Positions 50,167 to 60,346 are shown, numbered from the stretch's first letter. The stretch is DNA of 64,000 nt from Candidatus Poseidoniaceae archaeon (GCA_949372875.1 CASIAW010000003.1:124001-188000); one strand, 5' to 3'. Numbers and translations are program-made. Notes: a model not told the origin generated them from the sequence alone.

Positions 50167-53100
50167 ATGCGCCCAAGACTTGCAACGTGTTCTGCAATTT
50201 TGATGACCTTCTTGATGCTCTCATCCTTGATGGCTCTTGAGCATCCTGGATCCTCATCGGAAGCACTTTCTGATTCCAAAATAGATGACTTTAAATTCAC
50301 TTCAGCCCGCAGTGCCTCGAATTCATTCCTCGCATCTGGTGGCTCATCAACCCAAAGCATCGATGGGGAATATATTGAGGCTTCACCGAATGGAGAATGG
50401 GTCATTGGCTCAACCTTCAATACCACGCTTACTTTTGGAACTCAGACTCTTCAACCAACTTCACCTTACACTTTTGGTGAATTTTTCATAGCTTCAGTTG
50501 ACAGCAGCGGTACATGGACGTCACTTTTTGGAGCCGATCATAGTTTTGGAGGGGGCGGACTCTCATCGCTAAGTGATATTTCAGTTGACGTAACCGGTGA
50601 AATCGTCGTTACTGGCTTCTTTTATGGTGATATTTCTTTCTCCAACAGTGGAGGTGGGCCAGGATTTATTATTTCGAATACCAATTCCGGTTTCCATCAA
50701 GAAGGTTTCATAGCGAAAGCAGACCAAATGGGTAATTGGCTTTGGGCAACGAGTTTCTCCACAATCGTCAACGGTTCAGGAGAATTCAGTACAACTAAAA
50801 ATGTTGAAGTTAGTGCCAGCGGTGATGTCTATGTTTCTGGAAGTTTCCAAGGAGAAACTGACTTTGGAGGCATTGCACTTAATGTCTCCAATACTCAAAT
50901 CTTTGTTTCACAATTTGACGGGAGAAGTGGATTATTAAATTGGGTCATTAGTGGTGGCGGAATAGGTACGAACCAAGTTTTGGATACGGCCGTAACCACA
51001 TCTGGTGGCGTCAAGATAGCAACCATTACCGATGGTTTTTGCCAATGGGGGACTTCAAGTTATGTTGCATCTGGTACCATTGACTCCGTCATCGTCGAAT
51101 TAGACTCCGCTGGAAGCGTTACCAATGTGAATGGAATTGGTGCCAGTGGCCAGCAGACCATTGTTACTCAAATTGTCATCAGTCAGTCTGGCGACACCTA
51201 TCTTGCCGGTTCCTTTGGTGGTACAATCTCCAGTGGCGGTTGGACTGCAACTGCTTCTTACGGCGGTAATGACGTCTTTGTAGCAAGAACTGCCGCTTCG
51301 ACTTCTAACAGCTGGGCCGTAGTATCTGGTTCGAGCGCTGAAGATGAACCATGGGCACTTTCAGTGACGTCCTCTGGTCTTGTATCCTTTGGAGGCTATT
51401 TCTCCGCAGCATTCACCGCAGGTTCAACGACCATGAGTCCATCAAATCATGACGGCTATGTAGTCGGGCTTTCTTCAACGGGTGCCGTTGACTGGACCGA
51501 GAGAGTTGGTGGTTCAGGATACGACTATGTGTGGAGTATGGTAGTCAATTCGAGTGATTTCATTGGAATCGGTGGTTCCTATTCAGGCTCAATGACTCAT
51601 GATGGAACGACACTCACTTCATCGGGTGGTCGAGACGTCTATGTTTGGGTGTTTGATCCCTCAACTCTCAAGGATACAGACGGTGACAGTATTGTCGATG
51701 TCGAAGATAACTGCCCCACCGTCTCGAACCCTTCTCAAGCGAACACAGATGGTGATGAATTTGGTGATGAATGTGATTCTGATGATGATAATGACGGATT
51801 GACTGATAATTTCCCCGACCTTTGCCCTCGAAACGGGGAATTCAACTGGACCAGTAGCCAAGACTTCGATAATCCATCTGCCTCGACAGATTGGGATAAC
51901 GATGGATGCAAGGATGATGTTGAAGATTCGGATGACGACAATGACCAAATCCTCGATGTCAATGACTTGTGTCCTTACACCTCATACAGTCCTCCACGGC
52001 CAACTTGGGTTTCTGACTCTACCAACGATATTGATGGTGATGGATGCAGAGACAGTGACGAAGACGTCGATGACGATGCTGATTCCTTTAACGACGTCAA
52101 TGATGATTGTCCAACGCTTGCAGGGACTTCCACTCTTGGAACCACCGGCTGTCTTGACTCCGACAGTGATGGATGGTCTGATACAACTGATGATTGCCCC
52201 AATCAAGCCGGTAACTCCACCCTTGGTGGGAAAAATGCTTGTCCGGATAACGACGGCGACGGATGGTCGAATGTTGATGATGCATTCCCTGATGAAGTAA
52301 GTCAGTGGGCTGATGCTGATTCAGATGGCTTTGGAGACAACATTGAGGGTGTAACACCTGATGATTGCCCATCAATCCCAGGCACTTCATCGGTTGACCG
52401 TCTCGGCTGCTTTGACGCAGATGAAGACGGTTACTCGAATGCAGATTCGACATGGTATGTCGAAGACGGAGCCGATTCATTCCCTACCGATGCAACCCAA
52501 TGGTCAGACTTTGATGGAGATGGGTATGGAGATAACTGGGCCAATGCTACTTGGGATGACCGAAAGACTTCATGGCCAGGTGAATTTGTCGAAGGCGCTA
52601 CGTCTCAAGACGCCTGCCCCACTCGTGCAGGAGATTCTTGGAGAGCCGATACAATAGGTTGCCCAGATGCTGACGGTGACGGCTGGTATGACCTCATGGA
52701 CGCCTTCACGGACGATGGAACTCAATGGGAAGATGCCGACATGGATGGTTATGGAGATAACGAATCTGGTAATGAAGCGGATGCCTGCCCTACAATTCCA
52801 GGGAACTCAACCCTTGATAGATTTGGTTGTATCGACACCGATGGTGACGGTTACTCAAACGCAGATATTTCTTGGGGCTTTGACATGGGTGGCGATGCTT
52901 TCCCAAACGAGCCATCACAATGGCTTGATGGAGATAACGATGGCTATGGCGAAAACCTTCTTGGAATCACTCCAGACGCATGTCCTACAGTTCGAGATAC
53001 TTCCAATGTTGACCGCTATGGTTGCACTGATACGGACGGAGACGGAATTTCCGACCCTGATGATTCATGGACCCTAGCCGATGGAGCTGATGCTTGTATC

Positions 53101-53775
53101 GCTGGTGCCGGCAACTCAACGGCAGACCGAATTGGTTGCTTTGATGCAGACGGAGACGGCTATTCGAACCCTGCGGCAGACTGGAAAGTGAGCGACGGCG
53201 CTGATGCATACCCTGATGACCCACTACGTTGGCTCAAAGAAGCATCTTCCAGTGACGGTGCTTCTTCTTCTAACGCACTGTTTCTTGGTATCGGTGGACT
53301 TCTTGTTCTTGGCGTCATCGTCGCTGTTGCAGTTCTGTTCTTGAGGAAACCGGATGAAGACGTGCCAGTTAACAAGACATGGAATGATGGCTCTTTTGCT
53401 CCAATGGGTAGTGATATGCCAGCAATGCCGAACATGGGTGCTCAACCGGCTGTCATGATGCCGAATTACGCAAATACACCACAGCCTGTTGCTGGTGGAA
53501 TGCCAAACATGTATGCACAACCTGCTGCACTACCTGCAGCACAGCCATCAGTCGCCATGCCAGACTTCACTGCCCAACCAGTCGCTCAGCCTGCTGCTGT
53601 TGCGCCAGTTGCACAACCTGCGCCGGTCGCTCAACCAGCTCCTGTTGCACAGCCAGAATCAGTGGCACAGCCAGATCCAGCTCGAGAATATTACCATGGA
53701 CTGATTGCTCAAGGTTATCCTCAAGCGAGTGCACTTCAATACACGCAACAATACTATCCAGCGTTCCAAGATTGA
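50167..53775 (+). CDS. Surface protein: beta-propeller-like domain, calcium repeats, membrane anchor
   Basis: 1202 residues from ATG 50167, which begins a signal peptide (ATCSAILMTFLMLSSLMA); a TTG at 50116 is upstream. The first ~480 residues have repeated blocks such as DISVDVTGEIVVTGFFYGDI, resembling SBBP-type propeller repeats. Asp-rich thrombospondin type 3 repeats with Cys pairs follow (DTDGDSIVDVEDNCP and others). A helix (FLGIGGLLVLGVIVAVAVLF) anchors it, and the cytoplasmic tail is rich in Ala-Gln-Pro, ending with a Tyr-rich segment (AREYYHGLIAQGYPQASALQ). It is probably part of the cell envelope. Confidence 0.88.
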   Translation: MRPRLATCSAILMTFLMLSSLMALEHPGSSSEALSDSKIDDFKFTSARSASNSFLASGGSSTQSIDGEYIEASPNGEWVIGSTFNTTLTFGTQTLQPTSPYTFGEFFIASVDSSGTWTSLFGADHSFGGGGLSSLSDISVDVTGEIVVTGFFYGDISFSNSGGGPGFIISNTNSGFHQEGFIAKADQMGNWLWATSFSTIVNGSGEFSTTKNVEVSASGDVYVSGSFQGETDFGGIALNVSNTQIFVSQFDGRSGLLNWVISGGGIGTNQVLDTAVTTSGGVKIATITDGFCQWGTSSYVASGTIDSVIVELDSAGSVTNVNGIGASGQQTIVTQIVISQSGDTYLAGSFGGTISSGGWTATASYGGNDVFVARTAASTSNSWAVVSGSSAEDEPWALSVTSSGLVSFGGYFSAAFTAGSTTMSPSNHDGYVVGLSSTGAVDWTERVGGSGYDYVWSMVVNSSDFIGIGGSYSGSMTHDGTTLTSSGGRDVYVWVFDPSTLKDTDGDSIVDVEDNCPTVSNPSQANTDGDEFGDECDSDDDNDGLTDNFPDLCPRNGEFNWTSSQDFDNPSASTDWDNDGCKDDVEDSDDDNDQILDVNDLCPYTSYSPPRPTWVSDSTNDIDGDGCRDSDEDVDDDADSFNDVNDDCPTLAGTSTLGTTGCLDSDSDGWSDTTDDCPNQAGNSTLGGKNACPDNDGDGWSNVDDAFPDEVSQWADADSDGFGDNIEGVTPDDCPSIPGTSSVDRLGCFDADEDGYSNADSTWYVEDGADSFPTDATQWSDFDGDGYGDNWANATWDDRKTSWPGEFVEGATSQDACPTRAGDSWRADTIGCPDADGDGWYDLMDAFTDDGTQWEDADMDGYGDNESGNEADACPTIPGNSTLDRFGCIDTDGDGYSNADISWGFDMGGDAFPNEPSQWLDGDNDGYGENLLGITPDACPTVRDTSNVDRYGCTDTDGDGISDPDDSWTLADGADACIAGAGNSTADRIGCFDADGDGYSNPAADWKVSDGADAYPDDPLRWLKEASSSDGASSSNALFLGIGGLLVLGVIVAVAVLFLRKPDEDVPVNKTWNDGSFAPMGSDMPAMPNMGAQPAVMMPNYANTPQPVAGGMPNMYAQPAALPAAQPSVAMPDFTAQPVAQPAAVAPVAQPAPVAQPAPVAQPESVAQPDPAREYYHGLIAQGYPQASALQYTQQYYPAFQD

Positions 53776-53824
53776 TTTTCTTCGATTAAAGGAACTGACA
53801 ATTATCGCGTATTGGGGCTGAGAA

Positions 53825-54310
53825 ATGGTTGAATTACCTAAGAAAATAGTTGAGGATTTGACGGCGGGTAAGTTGTATTCGTTTGCAGAACGCCCTGGCA
53901 AAGGTCTTCCTCTGGTGGCAATTGGTATCTATACAATTTGGAATGGAGAGGAATTTGCGTATGTCGGAATCTCCGGTAGGGGTGTAAGAGAAGAGGATTA
54001 CAAGAAAGACAAAGCTAAGGGTTTGAAACAAAGACTCCGATCTCATTACCGTGGAGGCATAGGAGGGGACAAATTTTGTGTATATGTCTTCGAACGTTAT
54101 GTCTCGAAAGAAATTACTTCCTTTGACTTGAAGAAAATGGCAAGAAAAGAATTGTTCTTGAGGGAATTAACTCGCAGTTTCATTCAAGGAAACTTGTCGT
54201 ACAGATTTACAATTCTTGATTCAAAAGAGCATATACTTGATTATGAGAAATTGATTAAACAAGGTGGTATCAAATCTATTGGCAAACCCTTCCTTAATCC
54301 GATAAACTAG
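53825..54310 (+). CDS. GIY-YIG nuclease-domain protein
   Basis: 161 residues. GIYTIW ... YVGISGRG is the GIY-YIG motif; GLKQRLRSHYRGG gives the conserved Arg; a Glu in DYEKLIKQGGI and a final PFLNP complete the catalytic set. Members cut one DNA strand in repair, restriction or homing. The sequence is stand-alone, AT-richer and Lys-richer than its neighbours, so recent transfer is possible. No terminal repeats or recombinase are seen nearby. Confidence 0.75.
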   Translation: MVELPKKIVEDLTAGKLYSFAERPGKGLPLVAIGIYTIWNGEEFAYVGISGRGVREEDYKKDKAKGLKQRLRSHYRGGIGGDKFCVYVFERYVSKEITSFDLKKMARKELFLRELTRSFIQGNLSYRFTILDSKEHILDYEKLIKQGGIKSIGKPFLNPIN

Positions 54311-54428
54311 GCGAAGTTGTCAATGACAAATTGCTAATGCCGGACATGGTATTTCAAGTGAATTCGAGGGCGGGCTCGCAGCGCTTATGTGGGATTTCGT
54401 ATCCAGATTTTGAGTTGGTTTGATTGAA

Positions 54429-54827
54429 TCAGTAGACGAGTTGAATGTCAGTTGCTGCACTGAGTTCGATGACTCCCGGGGGACCACTCCAAGTCATCCA
54501 GTCATTCCAACCTTCTAGTAAGAGTTCCGCTGCGTTTTCTTTCGTTACGCCGTTGGCTGCTTGAGAGCCTGTTGACACATAGACTCCTTTCGCGCCATCT
54601 GTGACTGTTTTCATCATCGTCAAGACCATTCCATCAGGAAAATCCCCACTGCTATCAATTGCATGAATGTATTCTGAATTGAGAAGTCGAACTGCATTGG
54701 ATGCAAAGAACATGCTGACGTCATGCCCTACTTTCACTGCTTGAGCAGCACATGCTAGCCCAACGATGCATTTTCGTAGATCTACTTCAGGGTCGGTTAC
54801 CAGTTTGATGAAAAAAGTCTTCGTCAT
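54429..54827 (-). CDS. DsrE-family protein
   Basis: 132 residues. IVGLACAAQAVKVGHDVSMFF with a following ASNAVRLL matches the DsrE/YchN fold; the shape and length (about 120-130) fit. Some members carry sulfur on Cys; here cysteines near 20 and 26 (RKCIVGLAC) could do that, but they lie in the helix after strand 1 rather than at the usual site. Function unknown, perhaps sulfur relay or a small peptide-binding role. Confidence 0.75.
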   Translation of the reverse strand: MTKTFFIKLVTDPEVDLRKCIVGLACAAQAVKVGHDVSMFFASNAVRLLNSEYIHAIDSSGDFPDGMVLTMMKTVTDGAKGVYVSTGSQAANGVTKENAAELLLEGWNDWMTWSGPPGVIELSAATDIQLVY

Positions 54828-54953
54828 GTATTTACGTTCAAACTGTTTTGTATAAAGTTAATCAAATTCTTTCCAGTATTTTTCTTCATCTTGTATTGAG
54901 AAGTTCTATGATTGATGACAATCTTTCAAAAGCAGGTTTGTTCATTTCGATTT

Positions 54954-56576
54954 ATGTCAGAGTTCATTACGGCGCTCCGTAAAGTAGCTTCTGACATCAA
55001 GGATTGGCACTTTGTCGCTTACGATCAACTTCACCAAGTCCTTCTACCGGATACATTACCGCCCTCTTCTCTTGGATTAGTGTTCATTGAGACCTCTTGG
55101 AAAGCAAATAGGCTTCCCTACCACAAACAAAAACTGGCTCTCCTCCTTTCAAATCAGCGGCATTTTGCTCTGGAAATGCAGGAACTTGGCCATCCTGTTC
55201 GATATATTTTCAGCGACAAAGGGTATGACGAGGTTCTAAGCCAATTTTCTCTACAACATGGTCCACTTACAGCGATCATACCCGCAGAACTCACCTTGAG
55301 GCGTACTCTTGAACCACTTGAAGCGGCCGGTATTGTTACCCTTCAAGAGCACAAAGGTTGGCTGACGACACGTGAAGAGTTTCGAGGCAGCGTCGGGGAA
55401 AGTCCACCGTGGCGAATGAACAAATTTTACCGCCATGTCCGAAAAAGTCGAGGTATCCTTCTTGATGATGATTTGAATCCACTTGGCGGTTCATGGTCTC
55501 TTGATGAGCATAATCGCCTGCCTTGGGATGGAGCGGTTCCATTACCCGAACCACCTGTATTTACTGCCGATACAATCACTCTGGAAGTCATTGACATGAT
55601 TCAAGAAAAGTTTTCTCACCATCCTGGCCAAATCAACTCGACGAATTTGCCTTCATCCAAACTACAGGCTCAATCACTTTGGAACTGGGCGAAGTCCACG
55701 GTTATGCATTGGTTTGGACCCTATGAGGATGCAATGACTCTGGAGCACAAAACCCTGTTTCATACCACTTTTTCTTCCTTATTGAACCTGAATCGATTGT
55801 TGCCTTCTACACTACTCTCTGATGCGCTGGAACTTGACATACCGCTTAATTCCAAAGAAGGCTTTGTCCGTCAGATTATTGGCTGGAGGGAATTTGTACG
55901 TCATATCCATGAACAAACCAATGGATTTGAGATTGAGCATGAAACCATTCCATCACGAAGTGGTGGAGGATGGGAAGGTAACTGGGCGCATTCAAGACCA
56001 ACCCCGAATCTACTGGAGCAATCATTCGGTTTGCCACCTGCATATTGGGGTGAGAAAAGCGGAATGCTTTGCCTTGACACTGCGGTCTCAGATGTTCTTG
56101 AAACAGGCTATACGCACCACATACCTCGGCTCATGGTTTTAGCAAATATTGGAAACCTTTTGGGGATTCAACCTCGAGAACTTACCGATTGGTTTTGGGC
56201 TATGTTTACCGATGCCTACGACTGGGTTGTCGAACCCAATGTTTTGGCAATGGGCACCTACGCCGTGGGTGGTGTCATGACGACGAAGCCTTACATTAGC
56301 GGCACGCCTTACATCAAGAAAATGGGAGATTACTGCGGTGATTGTTCACTTCATTTCAAGAAGTCATGCCCGCTCTCTGACATGTATTGGAACTTCTTAG
56401 ATGAGAATCAATCCTATTTTTCGAATAATCATCGAATGTCGATGGCCCTAAGAGCGTCTGCAAAGAGAACTCCCGATGTGAAACACAGAGCGAGAGCAGT
56501 GACGGAATATGTGAGAGACCGGTTGTCAAAAGGACTCGAATTGGAACCAGTTACTCTTGAATCACTCAAATCTTAG
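54954..56576 (+). CDS. phrB: Fe-S photolyase/cryptochrome (PhrB, 6-4 type)
   Basis: 540 residues from ATG 54954; an ATG at 54915 is also in frame. The family (deoxyribodipyrimidine photolyase-related) has PWRMNKFYRHVRK and SKEGFVRQIIGWREFVR-like (KEGFVRQIIGWREFVR) segments and TDWFWAMFTDAYDWVVEPNV for FAD. Cluster cysteines appear as GMLCLDT, DYCGDC and SCPLSD, consistent with the 4Fe-4S of bacterial PhrB. It repairs UV-made 6-4 photoproducts or pyrimidine dimers in blue light. Its stop overlaps the convergent Nei gene, so two repair genes sit together. Confidence 0.9.
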   Translation: MSEFITALRKVASDIKDWHFVAYDQLHQVLLPDTLPPSSLGLVFIETSWKANRLPYHKQKLALLLSNQRHFALEMQELGHPVRYIFSDKGYDEVLSQFSLQHGPLTAIIPAELTLRRTLEPLEAAGIVTLQEHKGWLTTREEFRGSVGESPPWRMNKFYRHVRKSRGILLDDDLNPLGGSWSLDEHNRLPWDGAVPLPEPPVFTADTITLEVIDMIQEKFSHHPGQINSTNLPSSKLQAQSLWNWAKSTVMHWFGPYEDAMTLEHKTLFHTTFSSLLNLNRLLPSTLLSDALELDIPLNSKEGFVRQIIGWREFVRHIHEQTNGFEIEHETIPSRSGGGWEGNWAHSRPTPNLLEQSFGLPPAYWGEKSGMLCLDTAVSDVLETGYTHHIPRLMVLANIGNLLGIQPRELTDWFWAMFTDAYDWVVEPNVLAMGTYAVGGVMTTKPYISGTPYIKKMGDYCGDCSLHFKKSCPLSDMYWNFLDENQSYFSNNHRMSMALRASAKRTPDVKHRARAVTEYVRDRLSKGLELEPVTLESLKS

Positions 56577-57391
56577 TGTTGGCAAACGGGGCAGTAGTCT
56601 AGCCTTCGTCCACCTGGCCGAGTATGTAGTATCAACTCGCCACACTGATGACACGGCCGTTCATTTCGAGTAAAGACCCAGTGCCTCGCTTGACCTCGGG
56701 ACATGCCGAGGCTCCGGAGTTGGTCATACAACTCAAGTTCAACAGTGATTCCAGGGACGTCATAGGATTGGCGAGAAAGAAACAATGCTTGCTCAGATAA
56801 CTTGGTTTTTTCTTCATCACTTAACGAGGATACCGTTCGGTCTGGATGGAGTCCAGAGGTGAACAAAACTTCACTTCGAAGGTAATTTCCAATGCCTGCA
56901 AAAAAACCTTGGTCTAAGAGTAACGTTTTCAATCGTCGTCGTTGAAATTTCTTATTCTTCATGTGCTCAACTAACTGCGAAGTGGTTGTTTCTGGAATGA
57001 CTACATCAGGGCCAAGTTTCTCAAGATAAGGATGGCCAGATAACTCCCAAGGCTCCATCAATAGGATATCGGTTGCAGACCACAATCGACAGGTATGCTT
57101 GTCTGTTGTCAGTGATATCCGTAACGAGCGGTTCCATTTTTTGGGCTCAGTATCTTTTCGGTTGACGGTCCATCTTCCATACAGTTGATTGTGGCTATAC
57201 ATCACAAATGTATCAAAATGAATTAACATTGCTTTTCCACGTGCTTCAACACGCTGAACCGTCTTTCCAAGGAAATCTTGGGAACGTTCAAGGTATCGAG
57301 GTAAAGTAATTTCTATGTCTTCGATGACCTTTCCTTCAAGTGCTTTACGAATCTTGTTCGCAGCACGGTGGATTTCAGGTCCTTCTGGCAT
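56573..57391 (-). CDS. nei: Fpg/Nei family DNA glycosylase
   Basis: 272 residues from ATG 57391, giving MPEGPEIHRAA: Pro2 is the catalytic nucleophile after Met removal, and Glu3 the acid. SQLYGRW-like HNQLYGRWTV and GIGNYLRSEVLF form the helix-two-turn-helix. The C-terminal zinc finger is CHQCG ... CPVC. It removes oxidised bases (endonuclease VIII type) and nicks the strand. Convergent with the photolyase. Confidence 0.92.
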   Translation of the reverse strand: MPEGPEIHRAANKIRKALEGKVIEDIEITLPRYLERSQDFLGKTVQRVEARGKAMLIHFDTFVMYSHNQLYGRWTVNRKDTEPKKWNRSLRISLTTDKHTCRLWSATDILLMEPWELSGHPYLEKLGPDVVIPETTTSQLVEHMKNKKFQRRRLKTLLLDQGFFAGIGNYLRSEVLFTSGLHPDRTVSSLSDEEKTKLSEQALFLSRQSYDVPGITVELELYDQLRSLGMSRGQARHWVFTRNERPCHQCGELILHTRPGGRRLDYCPVCQH

Positions 57392-57453
57392 AGTCAATAC
57401 TCACCCCGCCCGAATAAGAAGGTCTGTATTTTCCAGTGTTTCAGAGTGCTGGG

Positions 57454-57882
57454 TCAGTAATCCAATACATTGTAGCCTTCTTGCATCCAGTGGAAACCTT
57501 TGACGGCCCAATGAAGTAATTGGTCCACATGTTGTTTCGATAGTCCGGCAGCAGATGCTACTTTCAGTAGGACTGCACGCTCAGAGTCATCAACTTCTCT
57601 GTCAGCCATTGTCATTAAGCAGATGTCTCTCAAGGCCAACTTAATCGAACGAGGTTGCATCCGCGACAAGTGCGCATCTAAATCCAATTTTTGCAGCATG
57701 CTTTCTCGAAGCTGTTGCTTGCGACTTGGAGAGAGAAGAGTTGCACCAAGTCTCTGTTCATAAAATGCCATTTCAATACGAGTAATATCGTCATCAACAC
57801 TTGCGAGATAAGCCAAAAGTTGTGCATATTGAAATCGTTCCGAGGGGTCCATTTCGTGGATGACGTCATGAAGCATGAGCAT
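57454..57882 (-). CDS. TerB-like helical protein
   Basis: 142 residues, helical. FQYAQLLAYLASVDDDITRIE near the N-terminus and LRDICLMTMADREVDDSERAVL (quoted in part: CLMTMADREVDDSERAVL) carry the D-D/E-x-x-x-x-E pattern of TerB-like domains, which sits in two similar halves. Role unknown. A second protein of this kind is at 11888-12334. It is divergent from the surface protein at 57974. Confidence 0.65.
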   Translation of the reverse strand: MLMLHDVIHEMDPSERFQYAQLLAYLASVDDDITRIEMAFYEQRLGATLLSPSRKQQLRESMLQKLDLDAHLSRMQPRSIKLALRDICLMTMADREVDDSERAVLLKVASAAGLSKQHVDQLLHWAVKGFHWMQEGYNVLDY

Positions 57883-57973
57883 CCGTCCCCACCTTCATCC
57901 AAGAGCATTTTGGTATTGGTTGGATGGAAAATAGACATAAGGAGGGTTTGAACAGCATGGCACGAGGGGTAAA

Positions 57974-60346
57974 ATGAACAAACGCCGAATCTCGATTTTT
58001 TTAATTATCCTCCTGATGATGCCCTTATTGAACACAGTTCAAGCAGACGGCACAAATGGACCGGATCTTGAAGCCAAGAACCTCACTGCTGCGTTTGATT
58101 TGACGAACGAAACTGTTACGCTCAGTTGGGAGAATATCGATACAAATGATTTCGTAATTCTTCAAGATTTACAAAAGACCAATTATTCACTTTACCGCTC
58201 GGATGAACCGTTGAACAGTTCGAATTATCAGAGTGCTCAACTCATGAAGGAAAATATTCAAGCATGCTATGAACTGGACACCTTTGCTGAATGTAAAAAT
58301 CGACAACACATCGTCGTATTGCAGACTCCTGCAAATACTGATGGTGGGTTCTACTATGGCGTTCTCAGCACGTTGCTCAATGGCACCATTATTGATAATT
58401 TTTCGATTGGAAATGCTGCATTGGGTCAGCCGCTTTACGAATTTGGCTCGCCAATTGCTTCTCCATACAACCTTCAAGCAACGTATGATGCGGAGAACTC
58501 GACCACTGAACTAACATGGATTGATGTGTCGCAGGTTGATACTTCCGTTGATTCAAACCATACGACTTCCATTTGGTCACATGCGGTCAAAGCCAACCGA
58601 AGTAACTGGTATACCATCGCAAAAACCAATGTGGCATCAAACCTTACATCAGATACCTATTCTTTTGAGATTCTCCATCCTGCTGATGTCAGTCGGGTTC
58701 AATATTACACCGTCTTGCATACGATTGGCGGCGAACAAGATGAAAGGTTTTTGTCGAGTAATTCTCTCACTCAAGGAGTCACTGAAGACAATGTTGGCTC
58801 TTCAATCACTGGAACTCTTCACGTTAACTTCGATGCAGTCAATTTGACCACTGCACTGAATTGGAACGGTTCAATTATCGAAGATGCCAATCATACGCTG
58901 CACATTTGGCGTAGCCCTTCAGTAATTCTTGATCTACAAGCAGGTGAGGTGCAAGAAATCATTCAATTATCAGCAAATACCACGCATTACAACTTCTCAG
59001 TTCCAGCAGGATACAGTGGTGATTCGTTCTACCTCATCACACTTTCAGACGAACTTGGAAATCAACAAACCAATCTTTCCGCTGCTCCAAATGGACAGAG
59101 TAATGAATTCACTCTTGAAGAAAACCAAAACATTGTGACGGATTTAGTTGCAACCCATTCGTTGAGTATTACACAATTGACGTGGACGGATTTAGTCAAC
59201 CACTCTGAGGCAAAGTATCACATTTGGCGCTCTATCACCGGTCAAATTGTATCGGTCTCTGACGGTACGCTCATTGCGACCGTTGATTCCGGCATTGGAC
59301 ATTACAACTATACTTTAGATTCCGGAGTTTCGGAAAACTCATGGTATGCTGTTACCGTTGACGCATCTTTTGGAACTCAAAACATAACGTATGCACAAAC
59401 CAACATTTCTCTCGGCCTCAATTCGCTTAACTCGCTGCTTGTCGAAGATACCAAGAAACCTACAGTTCCATCTCTTCTCAATGCAAACTATCGCTTGAAT
59501 GGAACCACAGAACTCAGTTGGATGGGAGATGGAATGGAAACTGGAACCACTTGGATGCTTTATCGCAACCTCTACGCAGACATGGACGAGCCAGCCTTTT
59601 GGGAACTCGTTGCTCAAGTTGAAAACACTGTTGCTTCCCAGTACACCATCTCTGTCGATTCAGTAGCCCAAACAGGTGAGGAAGTTTCGGCAGTCTACGC
59701 CATTGGCGGAATGGATGTCTTTGGAAATGAAGTCGCCTTTGAAGATTGGAGACTGAGTGATTCAGTCAATGAAGACCGGAAGGCACCCGAGGTGCAATTG
59801 AAACTCTACAATTCGGAATCAACGCTAGAGACCAGTCGCTGGTTTGTCGGTGGAGAAAATGCGACTTTTTCGAACCTTCAAACCGATGATTATACGATTC
59901 AATTCCTGCTCAGTGAAGATACAGCGTCAATTGATTACACCATTTCGACGCTTGCTCAAAGCCAGAGTGTCGACGTATCACAAGGTTCAGCTTCCATTGA
60001 TCTCTCGCTTTCCAACCAATCTCCAGACATCACTCTCACAATTACAGTCACTGATGTAACTGGAAACTCCGCATCGTTTTACACTGTCTTTTGCACCTCA
60101 TGTTTGATTGAAGTCGCCGCAGAAAACCAGGGTAATGACCAAACTCTTGATGAAGACACCATGGCATCAGATGATTCAGATACAGATTCAAACATGCAGG
60201 TCAATGTCCTCATTGGTTCGTGTATTGTTCTCCTTCTCGCCCTTCTCAGCATGGTGATGCGTGATCCAAAGTCCGCTAAAACGCCATCCGGTCTTCCGAC
60301 AAAAGCCGAAGATGAATGGCTTTCCAAGTATACAGACAAAAAGTGA
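57974..60346 (+). CDS. Surface protein with FnIII-like repeats and membrane anchor
   Basis: 790 residues. A signal peptide (ISIFLIILLMMPLLNTVQA) starts it. Repeated beta blocks follow, each starting near LTWIDVSQVD, LTWTDLVNHS or LSWMGDGMET, with a W at the strand; these look like fibronectin type III domains. One helix near the end (VNVLIGSCIVLLLALLSMVM) is followed by a short basic tail. It is probably a cell-surface adhesion or structural protein. GGGGT before the ATG may serve the ribosome. Confidence 0.82.
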   Translation: MNKRRISIFLIILLMMPLLNTVQADGTNGPDLEAKNLTAAFDLTNETVTLSWENIDTNDFVILQDLQKTNYSLYRSDEPLNSSNYQSAQLMKENIQACYELDTFAECKNRQHIVVLQTPANTDGGFYYGVLSTLLNGTIIDNFSIGNAALGQPLYEFGSPIASPYNLQATYDAENSTTELTWIDVSQVDTSVDSNHTTSIWSHAVKANRSNWYTIAKTNVASNLTSDTYSFEILHPADVSRVQYYTVLHTIGGEQDERFLSSNSLTQGVTEDNVGSSITGTLHVNFDAVNLTTALNWNGSIIEDANHTLHIWRSPSVILDLQAGEVQEIIQLSANTTHYNFSVPAGYSGDSFYLITLSDELGNQQTNLSAAPNGQSNEFTLEENQNIVTDLVATHSLSITQLTWTDLVNHSEAKYHIWRSITGQIVSVSDGTLIATVDSGIGHYNYTLDSGVSENSWYAVTVDASFGTQNITYAQTNISLGLNSLNSLLVEDTKKPTVPSLLNANYRLNGTTELSWMGDGMETGTTWMLYRNLYADMDEPAFWELVAQVENTVASQYTISVDSVAQTGEEVSAVYAIGGMDVFGNEVAFEDWRLSDSVNEDRKAPEVQLKLYNSESTLETSRWFVGGENATFSNLQTDDYTIQFLLSEDTASIDYTISTLAQSQSVDVSQGSASIDLSLSNQSPDITLTITVTDVTGNSASFYTVFCTSCLIEVAAENQGNDQTLDEDTMASDDSDTDSNMQVNVLIGSCIVLLLALLSMVMRDPKSAKTPSGLPTKAEDEWLSKYTDKK

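Noticed and set aside
53776-54428. Mobile element around the GIY-YIG gene
   Set aside because: No terminal inverted repeats, target duplications or transposase were found; only composition hints at transfer.
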